64,000 bases of DNA, taken from positions 1 through 64,000 of the forward strand of contig CANTFK010000878.1 in assembly GCA_947646735.1 (NCBI GenBank), in the 5' to 3' direction. The stretch's first letter is position 1. Each line of letters opens with the position of its first letter. Source of the DNA: Peronospora farinosa. Taxonomy: Eukaryota > Oomycota > Peronosporomycetes > Peronosporales > Peronosporaceae. Under the pieces are notes generated by a model. It was not told the origin of the DNA, did no database searches, and saw only the letters and a list, made by a program, of their open reading frames with translations. Both the position numbers and the translations under genes were made by a program. Positions 32,981-44,227 of this stretch are shown one piece after another.

Positions 32981-33642
32981 CTGAGAGAGAAGAGAGAAGA
33001 ACAGACCGTCTATTTCAAACATTAAGGATTGGTAAGATGTCTGGAGTGCTTCTACCAGGACTTCGTCATTCTTCGCCTCGCTGGCTCAATCTGCTGGCTC
33101 GAGACGTCGGGCGTCACGGGGGACACTCCGAAAAGGGCACGTGGAATCGGGTATCCAGCCCGAGGTGTAAACAGTGGCTCAATGATCGCAACAAGCGCCG
33201 GGCACCACACCGATCAGTCCCGATCGACCGCTGATGCACCTGGACGGGGCCGATCAATTCACGTTCTTGGCAAGTTCACTTCGTGGGACCGAGATTCGCG
33301 CTCGGCGATCGAATCGGCGGCTTGAAGGCTGACGTAGAATAGCAGGAACTATTGGGGAAAGAGGGAATGATAACCGCGGTCGTCGATCCTCTCCCCCCGG
33401 GGGTAACAGGGTTGGTGCTCCCCTTACGGTTCGCACGCTGCGCTTGCCCCCCATAGCGCACGCAGCAGAGGGAAAACCTCCCCCCTCTTATCCTGGGCCT
33501 CCCGTTGGAGGGACTTCCCGCCCTGGTCGGAGGGGGCCGGTTGACCGGCTCTTTGAAGGTCTTCGTCTCTTGGCCGTTGTTGCTCGAAGGCGCGAAGTGG
33601 GAAGTGCGCGTCGCGTCTCTATCTGTTGTCGGTTTGGAAAGT
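32981..33642 (+). repeat. Insertion in right arm ending in third LTR-like copy
   Basis: This segment is absent from the left arm and is flanked by the 12-mer GCGTCTCTATCT (ending about 32,982 and again near 33,632). Its last 200 bp (about 33,420-33,632) resemble copies 1 and 2 in plan (CACGCAGCAGAGGGAAAACC, GGCCGGTTGACCGGCT). It looks like LTR, short internal piece, LTR, i.e. a deleted LTR element. No coding domain was recognised. Confidence 0.5.
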
Positions 33643-34132
33643 GATTGTTGTGGAGATGTCGGTACTAAGTCTTACATCTCGTGGAATTGCAACAATTCTT
33701 GCACCGACTACTGCAACATAAAAGCTTATAGTAGCAGAAAGTCGGTGCTACGATTCCACGCTTTAAAGACACGCATCGGTGAAAGTATGGTAACAGTAGA
33801 GCCTGTTTTGACTGATATCCTTTACACCAAAAGATATTTAACGGTTAGCATGGGCATCAGTAAACCTGTATCGTAGCATGGAGCAAGCTATCAGCTAGAG
33901 GTGCATCACTTTAGACAATTGCTACAGTACACTGATAATTACTGCTTTCTCACAAAGACTGGATCTCTGCATCTCTGCACGATGACGGAAAGCGAGATTT
34001 GCTGTTTTGTGTGTACATGAACGTACCTTCCATCGCTGTCCGTAAGCTACAAATTGACGGAGTCGAGCCAGCATTGTGCATTTTTCCTTTTGGAGCAACA
34101 ACACGAGCAGTTTAACACCACTTTGCACCGAG

Positions 34133-35725
34133 ATGGCTTTCGTTCGTTTGTGTATTATTGCTGCCTTTACATCATGGTCTGGGTATTACACTCAGGCGAG
34201 TTCTACGAAAACAATCGGTTTGCCATCTTTGAAATTCCAATTTACGCTCAAACGTAGCTCCGTGCGGGTACAAGGTTTGACTGAATTGTCCGTCTTTGCA
34301 AACCCCATCGAATTGGACGGGGGTGACAGTGTACTCTACGATGTCTTTTCATCATTCACTGAACGCGATACAGTGCACAACTACTACCTTGTCAATGGAA
34401 TTGGTATGTCTTCAAGTGTCTCAAACTTTTGTACTGAAAATGTGACCATGCAATGTCAGGATTCCCTACTCGACGAACTTCCACCGATTAACACTATCAT
34501 CAGTGCGTTAAACGAAGCAACTGCTGTCTCAAGTGAGGCAGGAACTTTTCAAAGTGCGGTGGAGTGCCCGAATGGAAATCTATTCAAGGTTACGATCAAC
34601 AACATCGATTTTGCATTGTGCACATTGGATTCGCTGGGATTTACGATGCACGGCAGTGATATGGACGTGAAGGTTGAGTATCTCAATGCCCACCTGAACA
34701 TTAGAATTCCGACTTCGACTTCGGAACTAAACTGCGACACAGTGGCGACTCGTAGCTCCATTACACAGATCGGAAAGTATTAGTTGACCGGAAAACTGAT
34801 TCAAGGCAATGCGAGAAGCTTGAAAGCTGCGTTCAGTTTTTCGTCGATATTTTCGTCGACAACTTCGTCGTCCTGTTCGTGCAAATCAACACCTCGCCCG
34901 TGTATCTTCGTTCATGGTTTGGGGGTAAAGGTCGAAATGCGAGAGAATCAGGATAGCTTCACGAAATATTGGGGCGACCACTTGTTTAAACACGCGCCGT
35001 GCTGTTCATCGCTCAAATTTGCACACCTGAATACGGTAAATGATCCGTGGACTAGCAAAATATTACAGCAAAAAGTGTGTGATCGTGTCCTGGCAGTGAG
35101 CGACGGAAGTACAGATGTTAAGATCGTTGACACTATCGTCGTTACGCACTCAATGGGTAATCTCATGCTTGCTGGTGCACTTGCCAACGGACTTTGCACG
35201 CTAGACTCTAGCTCAACATGGATGGCCTTGGCGGCACCTATGAAGGGTAGTATGGCGTCTGATTTTACCCAGAAGTCCTGTGCTGGAAATACTTCCACGA
35301 CCTGGGAAGAATTTGGAAAGATTACGGGGAGATGCCCTCCGAGCACCGCGTTGAAAGCGCTGGCATACCAGGGTGGGGAATACAGTTCCAAGAGCCTGGA
35401 TGAAGCGTATGTAGCTGCACAGGAAGCTTACCAGACCAACGTGTTTGCAATCATGTGTAGCAAGTCAAGCTCCGGAATTCTGTCCAAGCACCAAGCTGAG
35501 TATTGGGCTTTATCGAAATCGATTCCTCATCACTCTCACCACAATGATGGCATGGTAGAATTCGACAGCTGCGTTGGAGGGTTTTCTTCACCGAAGTTTG
35601 GTGAAACCTGGAGAGATCGTTTTTACTTGGCAAAAGCGAACCATGAAGACATGAGGTTTTTAAATGGCGATTCACGATGGAACGAGGCAAAGAAGCCTCT
35701 AAAATGGCTCGAATGCTTGTTATAG
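34133..35725 (+). pseudogene. Hydrolase duplicate with premature stop
   Basis: Nearly identical to the gene at 27,751-29,355, including the signal peptide, CIFVHGLG and THSMGN. There are scattered changes (VRLCIIAAF for VRVFIIAAL, DTVH for NTVH) and one fewer 12-bp unit in the Ser linker (four residues shorter). Codon 217 is TAG (34,781-34,783) where the other copy has TTG (Leu), just before the linker. The product would be the N-terminal domain only, without the hydrolase domain. The downstream frame remains open, so the stop is recent. Confidence 0.88.
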
Positions 35726-37072
35726 CGCTGATCGAATCGAACGCTTCTGCAAATGTAGAGTACTCGATCAATTCAAATCAACTTGAGATAGATTTATAGA
35801 GCCTAAAGATGCCCAAAGTTTGTCGCACTCGCACAAGTATCTTCCCGATTTCTTACTTTCTTGCATCGGTATTGCTAGACTCATCAAGGTCAAACTGGGA
35901 TCCAAGCTGCATATTCCCGTCACAAAGGCTCTAGCCACCATAAGATGATTATAGCGTCGGCTATGACGGACTTTGAGCCTCTTGTACTCACAACAACTGC
36001 GAAGACTTGTTGCTGTAGTGTGTCGTTGGTCGAAGCGTTGCCCACTGTATTCAGCACAATGTACTTACTCATTGACCAGCAGCACTGCGCATGATCGGTA
36101 AGATTGCCAATAGCAACAAAATGTGTCAATGTCTCGGCATGACATCAATGGAAAGGCATGAACGCTTCGTGGCTATGCAAGAATAAAGCCATTCGGTGCA
36201 AACGAATTGGAGATAGTATTGCTAGTCATGGTCAATCTCAGCTTTCAAACACTAGTAAATGATACTTTTGATTAATGTCAATGCGATTGCCGTGTCGATG
36301 CACCTTTCACGGGCTGCATCAGCGATAGATGGTAGCTCCACCACATTCAGATGCTCCTGACAATAACCATATCACTTCTATGGTATCAACTGCTTGTGAT
36401 GCATACCACGCGAAGTCGATGCCGTACAAGGACAACCGTCTGTCCAGCGAGACTGGTACCTCCGAGATTGCTACGGGTGTTAGTTGCAGATATTAGGTAA
36501 GGGTTCGACGTATTCACCCTGAAATTGTGAAGTCGACTGCATTGTATGCATACGACACCGTCTAACAGCGTGTACCAAGTTTGCCATGGTTGTAATTGTT
36601 ATGTAGTCCGCAAATAGAGCAAAAACATTGTATACAGTCTGAGGGCTGATTGGATTGGCAAACATTGGTAGACGACCATGGAGTGCGCCTGAGTGTGAAG
36701 TGAAGGTGTAAACTTGATTAATTTGTCGTCATATCAGCTTGAGCCGTCATATGATCCTGTTTTCAGAGTGCAAGAATTGGGATTGTAGATGGTGCGACAA
36801 TATAAGTAGAAGACGATAGACTTGAAAGCTGTTAAGATTGAGGCCCTTAATTTGCAAACTACTGCTACAATACTGTTATTCTACATTAGGTTCCTTGGTA
36901 CTGTAACTTCGGTTTATTCATAATCGGCTCCTTCGATGATAAGTGTACAGAAAAAATTAATGTACGTTTAATGTAGAAAATCTTTCATGGAGATTGCAAA
37001 GTGTTATACCATTATTTTTTCACTCAACTTGCAGTCTCTGCAACCGCCCCGATGATTTTGCTGAGCTTAAGT
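35726..37072. other. Mirror of hydrolase downstream flank
   Basis: Reverse complement of 26,404-27,750; no gene recognised. Confidence 0.6.
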
Positions 37073-37679
37073 TGTAACAGGGTATCTAGTTACACGTAAA
37101 CATTAAGTAATATACTTAATGTAAAGGTCTAAAAGTATCCATGATACTTTTGACCTGTCACTTGGGTGCGATACACAAATGTGATCCACCCTCGTGAATG
37201 TGATATTCATTGATGGATTCACATGGGAAGGGATGACGCTAGTTGAAGCTAGGCATCGCTACGTCCCAGAAGGACGTCATTAGCGAGCTTAAATCTACAT
37301 TCAAGCTCACACGTCAGGATACGCTTCTAAAGAGTAGCGTATCCGATCTTTATATAATTAGCCAATCAGTAGTTAAGTTTAATATTTAATTATAATTCAT
37401 TAAATATAACTCAGTTTTGAATGTACAACACACTGTCTACTGCGCACGAGAAGCTGAGTAAGCTTCTGCGTAATGTAAGTAGGACACTTGTTAGTTGTTC
37501 GGTGCGCTCTCGCTTAATTGAGAGGCAACTGGTGGTACGACTGCTTAAGCAGTCGACCAACCGCATAACCACCCTCTTACCCTCGCACGCGAAGGTAAGA
37601 CGGTCTAACCGCTTCCTAACTTGTGCTGAAGGTGTGTGCTAAGTATCACGAGGCAACTTCGTAAAAGTGTCCGTCTACA
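37073..37679 (+). repeat. RB' 5' LTR (607 bp)
   Basis: TGTAACAGGG...CCGTCTACA; aligns with the left RB 5' LTR over its whole length with about 3 percent visible differences. Confidence 0.93.
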
Positions 37680-37960
37680 GCCTTGGTTGAAGAGCAATCT
37701 TACAACAGCGCCTTGGCGAAGACTTTTATAAGCTGTCGGCCGAGAGGTCGAATGCCACTCCTATTGAGTTAGGCAATGCAGATGTTATCGGCTACAAGTG
37801 CGGCAAGCGCGGCCATATGATGGCTTGCTGCTATGCCAAAGTTGCTGCTGGGGCCAAGGCACCCATCAATAAATTTCTTAACCCGAAGGGTGGTTTGAGG
37901 AACCGTGCACGTCGCATGGGTTAAGCACCTGCCCAATCTGGGCCGGGAAATGCGGGAGCG
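37680..37960 (+). pseudogene. RB' gag remnant
   Basis: Immediately after the LTR the sequence jumps to the last third of gag (VEEQSYNSA equivalent). It then covers the zinc knuckle (CGKRGHMMACCYAK, first Cys changed to Tyr or Gly) in broken frames. About 800 bp of gag and the primer-binding site are deleted. Confidence 0.85.
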
Positions 37961-38004
37961 CAGTCGGGGCGGGATGCCCGTCGGACTCTGAAGCTACCTC
38001 TAAG

Positions 38005-39978
38005 CTCAGAGTGATTGAACAAATTAGTATCATAGTCCCTGAGGTTCCGAAAGGTCAAACCTCAACACTTTTGGTCTATAGCGCTCGAGTACGAGGCTAT
38101 GCCCAAGTGATGACCCTTCTCGTTGATTCGGGTGCATCACAAAACATTGTGAAATTCGCGGCTCTATAAAAGAGACCGGCGAGTTATGAGTCGCTTTGCC
38201 AGGATGGCAAGCGAGAAGAGGCGATCGTTCGTTTAGCGAACGGCGGGGCTCGTTAAATCGGAGGGAGTTCAAGTTGAACTCGCCTTCAACTTTAGTGACT
38301 TTTCTTGTAAAGAGAAGTTTGCAGTGCTAGGTATGGAGAGTCCGTATGACCTCATCCTAGGCATGCCTTGGTTGGCTAAACACCAAACATGGATAGACTG
38401 GCGTACACGCACAGTCGCTAGCTCTACGCAAGACACGGGAAAGGATGTGCTCTTGCGAGAGGCTTATGCGATTAATGCTGTGTCCAACACAGTCGAGGGT
38501 GCGATGAAGGCATGTCAATCGGCACTAGGTAATACCAAGCTCGAAAGGAGTGGTGTAGTGGGAAGTGCCCTGATAGGAAGCCAGGTGACACATATTCCTG
38601 CTTAGGTCGAAAAGACTAGTGTAATGAATGGGACGATGACAAGTAGTCATGCGTCTAATAGTCCTGCACAGAGCCAAAAGCCTGTGGCAGTTGATGGTGG
38701 GCTGACAGGAAGTCAAGCGCCACAGGAACCGGCACAGAGCCAAGAGCCTGGTGCGGCTGGAAGGAGTGCGTTACCTAAGATAGCAACGACACCTTCTTCC
38801 AGGTCAAAGGTCGTGGTGACTCGAAGAACGAGCACCAGACGTATTAAGACGATCAAGGGCACGTCGAAACAAGTGACCCTTGGATCAGTCTCGGTCCAAG
38901 AGAACGGACCTTAGAGCGGGTTGTTCGAGGTCGTAGAAGACAAGATGCCGGAGGCATCCTCAATTGAGGTGCTCCAACTTGTCTTGGCATTTGCCGTGAA
39001 GATAGTCAATCTCTCGGAGATGACGTGGGATCTGTTCCTGTCCGAACTAAAGGAAGGAAAAATCCACGAGATAGTCGCACCAGTTCCAGAAGAGAACGTG
39101 GTGGACTGTTGCTCTTCATCCACAATGGATGAGAGCGTCTTGGAAACCGACAAAAAGAAACGGTTCGCTGCTCAAGGATGGTATGCCTTGAAGGACAGCC
39201 CTTTCTATGATGTTCTGTGGAAACACCGTGATGTGTTTCCAGCAGAAGTGCCGAGCCGTCTACCGGTCGATAGGGGCATCAGGCACGAAATTGACCTGGA
39301 ACCTGGCACCAAGTATTGTGTGACCAGGAAATGGTCGTTGCCGAAGGAACAGGTCGATTACATCGATGAGTTCTTCGACAAGCGAGCCAAATCGGGACAT
39401 GAACGTGAGATAAAGTCGCCTCACTGCAGCCCGACCTTCTGTGTGCGTAAAGCAACAGGTGGATGCCGCGTGTTTCATGCTTATAATAAGCTGAACACGG
39501 CCACCATTCCAGCTCAAACGCCGATCCCGCGGAAAGATGTCTTGTTGAACTCCATGGGAAAGTCAACTATCTTTTACGCGTTGGATCTGAAGGATGGCTA
39601 CTATCAAGTTCTCATGAGAGATACTGATGTAGCCAAAATGGCAGTAAGCACCCCAAGCAGTAAGCTGTGGTAGTGGCTTGTGATGCCACAAGGGTTGAAA
39701 AAGCTCCAGCAACATTCAACCGAGTTGTAGCTCACGTGATGCGTCAGCACCGTGCCTACGCGCCCCATTACTTTGACGATGTATTCGTGCATAGTAGGGC
39801 GGAGGGCGGTCTGAGCGCGATAGAGTTGCACAAGCGTCATTTAGACGCTGTGTTGCAGACTCTGGGTGACGCCCAATTATACGTGAACTTGCAAAAGTGC
39901 GTAATAGGGGTCCCCGAGATACCTGTACTGGGCTGCATTGTAGGTGCACACGGTTACGAGCAGACCCAGAAAAGGTAA
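38005..39978 (+). pseudogene. RB' protease and reverse transcriptase
   Basis: It keeps DSGASQN (active site), DLILGMPWL and the same linker repeats as RB, then RT with PTFCVRKATGG, YALDLKDGYYQ and YFDD near 39,775. Stops or shifts lie at about 38,167 (TAA), 38,245, 38,603 (TAG), 38,912 (TAG), 39,672 (TAG replacing Trp in MLWEW) and 39,953. Some conserved residues have drifted (GCRVFH for GWRVVH). Confidence 0.9.
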
Positions 39979-39979
39979 A

Positions 39980-41455
39980 GGCTGTAAAGGAATGGCCAGT
40001 CCCACGACATGTGAAGGATCTGCGCCAATTCCTTGGGCTCGCTAATTACTTGCATACGTACAGCAAGAATTATGCGGAGCAGACCAAGCCATTGTCTGAC
40101 CTTTTAAAAAAGGATACAGAATGGACTTGGTCAAAGGAGCAAGTAGATGCGTCCACATCAGTGAAGCAATCTCTTTTAGAGGCACTGGTCTTGGCATTGC
40201 CAGACGCGGATAAGCCCTTTGCGTCGTCTGCGATGCAAGCGATTTTGCAATCGGCAGCGCGCTCATGCAGAAGGATGACAACGGCCTTGACCGTGTCATT
40301 TCTTATCAGTCTCGGCTTTTAAAAGCTGCCGAGCTGAATTACCCTGTGCATGACAAGAAGCTACTTTCAATTAAGTATGCCCTTGTAAAGTTTCGGGTGC
40401 ACCTCTTGGGCTCCGAACCTTTTGTGGTTTATACGGATCACGCATCACTGCGGACCGCTATAAATTCACCGCATTTCTCGCCGAGAATGGCGAGATGGGA
40501 GACATTCTTCTCTGAATTTAATTTCAAAGTTGAATATAAGCCGGGTAAGTCGAATGTCTTGGCTGACGCGTTATTGCGCAGGCAAGACTTCGAGGCAAGA
40601 CACCAGGATATTGTGTCTCGTGCGAAAGCACAAGTTGAGTCGTCAACATTGGCAGCCATGAAGGCCTACCATGTGACGAGCTCAATGGCTTTCGATATAA
40701 AGGAGTGCTACAGTCAAGACGAATATTGTCGCCTGCTGCTGGATCATTTTAGGGAGCGAAAGGTTACCCTTCCGTCGCACCTGAATGCGAAGTTAAATCT
40801 CTTTAGTTACAGTGATGGCCTATCATGGCATCAGCTGTTACCCTGTGATACCTTGAGAATCTATGTCCCTCATGACACAGATCTCATGCTGATGATACTT
40901 CACGAGTGCCATGATGCGCCATCTAGTGGGCATCTGGGCCTTGAAAAGACATTCTTGCGAGTGTCAGAGGAATTTTGGTGGACATGGGTGGCCAACTATA
41001 TTCGCTCTTGTGAAGAGTGTCAGTGCATTAAGCCTGCACCTTCGAACAGTGCGCCACTGAAGCCACTGCCGATTCCAACGGATTTTTGGAAGTCGGTCAG
41101 TTTGGACTTCATGTTTGGCTTATCGCCTGACCATAAAGGCAGGACGGGGCTCGTCGTCTTTGTAGACGGACTGAGCAAGATGGTGCATTTGACACCATGT
41201 AGCACCAAGATCTCAGGGAAAGAGGCTGCCCTCTTGTTTCTGGATCATGTGTACCGACTACACGGAATGCCCGAGTCCATAGTATCGGACGAGGATCCGC
41301 GTTTTACGTCAGGTTTTTGGCGACATGTGTTTGAGTTGCTGGGAAGCAATCACCACATGTCAACAGCCGATCGTTGCCAGACCGATGGCCAAACAGAACG
41401 TGCCAATCGAGTTGTGGCGAATGTGTTGCGCACAATAGCGACTCCCAAGGAATGA
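39980..41455 (+). pseudogene. RB' RNase H and integrase
   Basis: It starts with VKAVKEWPVPRHVKDLRQFLG in the frame that is broken in the left copy. RNase H is shifted near 40,220 (VVCDAS region). The HHCC region lacks several residues (EEFWWTWVANY for EEFWWPHLYRWVANY). The core ends QTDGQTERANRVVANVLR and stops (TGA) at about 41,453. Confidence 0.9.
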
Positions 41456-41464
41456 AGCAAGCAA

Positions 41465-42752
41465 TTGCCATTCATGGAGTTTGCTATTAATAACAGTGTT
41501 CACGCCAGTACGGGTGAAACAACATTTAATATTAACGGACTGCTCCATCCTCAGACGCTAGTCTCGTTTGTGCGCAGTCCGAGTCTTAGTGGAGGAGGGC
41601 CCCTCACTTCGCTCGGTGCGAATGCCAAAGAGGGCCAAGGTTGCCCTAGTGACACTGCTAATTTAGCAGTGATCAAGACACCTATAGGTGTCACAGAGGA
41701 GGCACGACAAGCAATGCCAGTGATCCTTGACGATGACACTATAGTTTTATCAATAGCGTCGATCCATGACCGACCTCTTAGGAGTGTCATAGGCGAGATG
41801 GATGCTAAAAGCGTGAGCGAAGCTCAGCGCTTTGTGGATGAGCGATTAGCCATCACACGTAAAGTCCGTGACGCGATGGCAAGCGCACAGGACAAGCAAA
41901 AACAGTATGCGGACCAACATGGTCGCAAAAACAATGAACACTTTAGTGTGGGAGACAAAGTGCTATTAAGTAATGCTACCCTACCTAAACATGCAATCTC
42001 TGTACTACATGGTGGTACTAATAAGCTATTGCCTCGATTCATTGGGCCCTTTACGGTGGTCGAGGAGGTTGGAGACCTAAATTATAGGCTCACTCTCCCA
42101 CCGTATATGAAGACGCACCCCGTATTTTGCGTGGGTCGTCTGAAACGGTATGTGGATCCACAAGAGATCACATATCCACATCAGCCTAACGAGACCGATG
42201 GTGACGTCGACTGTGAGTAGAGCGTCGTTGGCGATCAGGCGACGGGGAAGGTGAACAACTTCCCGTATACGAGACCGACGACAGAGGACTTGGTGATCGA
42301 GGAGGACTCCGCGTTGGACGCGAATTTCTCATCACCAGTCACTCATGTGTGTCCAAACGGGGCTTCAGGCGGTCATACACCTGAAGATTCCTCGTATTCA
42401 CAGAGCGTAGATCCAAAGTCAGTCGCGAGACTTGACTTGACAGATCAGCCACCTCTTTCTTCAGCGCAGCGATCTCCGCCTGCGACTGAACGACAACAGG
42501 ATAGGAATCCACGAATAGTTGGGCGTAATCTCCGCTCCTATCGGGTGCTACCTGTGTTGGGATTGGTCCACCGCCATGCGAAGCAAAAGCTTCAGATCCT
42601 TGTCCTGTGGAAAGGATACCCGAAGAGTTCGACTCTTGGGAACCGATCGACGCGTTGCATATCGACGTGCCTGGGCTGGTGGCTGCTTACGAGCAGAAGC
42701 ACCAGCTGCATTTTTTCTGCTAGATCCTGATGGACTAGCAGGGGCAGCGTAG
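41465..42752 (+). pseudogene. RB' integrase C-terminus and chromodomain
   Basis: MEFAINNSVHASTGETTFNIN through HPVFCVGRLKRYVDP, a TAG at about 42,218, an acidic linker (SVIEEDSALDA equivalent), then a chromodomain with KLQILVLWKGYPKSS near 42,590-42,630 that preserves the block deleted in the left copy. Similarity to the left RB drops from about 42.2 kb onward. Confidence 0.85.
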
Positions 42753-43470
42753 CGTAAAGGAGCTGGAGGTATGTTACCACCCATATAATCTTCCACGCGT
42801 CATAGCGAAGCTGATTCGCTGCGACCGCTGTTTCACTGCATCTACTTGCGATGTTACACGGCGCAGGAACTATGCCTCGTATTCGTCGATTGTTCCATTC
42901 GAACGCAACACGACGGGGATAGGGAAATAACGACCTCGTGCTTTGTCCTGTCTTTTTTATGATGGAAAGACGCTAAAAAGTTCATTAGCGTCAATAGTGG
43001 CACGCCTTAGAGGCGTCGCATTATTTACACGCCAGCGTGGCCACTCGTATGACGGTGGCATATCTGGCAAACCATCACTCACGTAACCGCCCTCGCGACG
43101 GCGAGCTAGTGAGGCCGACTGTATAGGAGAAGGGAACCCTCGCCTGAGTCCGACTCTCCATTATGGGCTTTCAAGGTATCAGACGCAGGGTTGTCAGAGG
43201 AGGTCAATTTAAAATCGCCGACCTGCTGTTGAGTCGCGGCTGTTTCTTTCGAAGAAGCGCGCTCAGTTGGGATCGCTGCGCTCTTTGGCCTCGACGACGA
43301 CGCAAGACCCTCGTTGTCAGGAAGCATGAAAGCTTCATAAGGTTGGGTGTCTCGAATGATGGGGACAAATGTCCATCAGAGCACTGTGCTCATCACCACT
43401 TTGAGGTTATGGCAATGGTGTAGTCAACAATGAGAGACAGGTCATCATCCGCACCATAGTGGGATGGACC
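42548..43470 (-). pseudogene. RB' antisense ORF, 5' part removed by RA insertion
   Basis: The minus strand aligns with the RB antisense ORF. LKAHNGESDSGEGSL (near 43,160) corresponds to LTIHNGELDSGECEL at 19.4 kb. Position 42,548-42,796 corresponds to the segment opposite the chromodomain (SGSSRKNAAGASARKQPPAQ versus SGPSRKKTAGAASHKQPPAQ). Protein similarity persists despite clear DNA divergence. The RA element interrupts it at 43,470; its N-terminal part continues at 51,177-51,330. Confidence 0.65.
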
Positions 43471-43475
43471 AGTGT
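43471..43475. other. Target-site duplication AGTGT, left
   Basis: AGTGT precedes TGTAGCGG, the outer end of the RA 3' LTR. The same five bases follow the other LTR at 51,172-51,176. Confidence 0.9.
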
Positions 43476-44113
43476 TGTAGCGGAGCTGCACAGCTCTTTA
43501 GCCAGAGGAAGACTTTAGGCTGGAAGCCTCTTAGTTCTAGAGAACTAAACAGAGTTAAGGCTAAAAGCCACTTAGTTCTAAGGAACTAATTAAACGACTT
43601 AAAGTCACCCTGTTCTAAGGAAGTAGGAGAGACTTTTAGTCAGCAAGCACTAAGCTTAAGGTTCTGAGAACCAACGCATAGAGTGCAAGAACAAGCTAGA
43701 AGCTTAAAGGTTCAGAGAACCAACGCACAAAGTGCACAAGAGAGCAAGTCAGAACGATTTGCGATCTTGAACTCAAAATGAGAACTGATTTTATTTATGC
43801 TTTAAGATTTTATGAATAATCCTACTCTAAGTACACTACACTAGATTAATTACTATAATAGTAATTATTATATGCAGACTTTGCTATTGGACGACGTATC
43901 GTCTAAACATCTGTGTATGATGTACTTAGTACAGCGTTATCGATTTATCGAATCCTAATCGATAAGATACGGTATTACCGAATACCGTATCTTTAACGCT
44001 TATACTTAACACTTCTCTAAAGAGAAGTATCAAAATGCATTATATGCAATACAAAGGGGAGTTCACCGTAAACTCTCGGAAAGACGCTACAACCGTCGTG
44101 TAACCCCGTTACA
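43476..44113 (-). repeat. RA 3' LTR (638 bp)
   Basis: The plus-strand ends are TGTAGCGGAG and TGTAACCCCGTTACA. It is nearly identical to the 5' LTR at 50,536-51,171, including shared blocks such as the 3' half around TTATATGCAGACTTTGC, so the insertion is young. Confidence 0.93.
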
Positions 44114-44128
44114 CCCCCCCCCCCACCA
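44114..44128 (-). promoter_or_regulatory. RA polypurine tract
   Basis: On the minus strand CTGGTGGGGGGGGGGG abuts the LTR start TGTAACGGGG. Confidence 0.8.
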
Positions 44129-44227
44129 GACTGACGTTCCCATAGAATGTCACTCGACATTTTTTCCTCTTAGAGGTAGTGCTTTAGCGAACGCTTAAAA
44201 CCTTACGGTTTTTTCACGGCACATAAC

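Larger units (their letters stand above)
33640..37072. repeat. Right arm of large inverted duplication
   Basis: Mirror of 26,404-29,870. It ends at exactly the same base against an RB LTR (GCTTAAGT then TGTAACAGGG), showing that the LTR junction was part of the duplicated unit or was the site of exchange. Confidence 0.95.
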
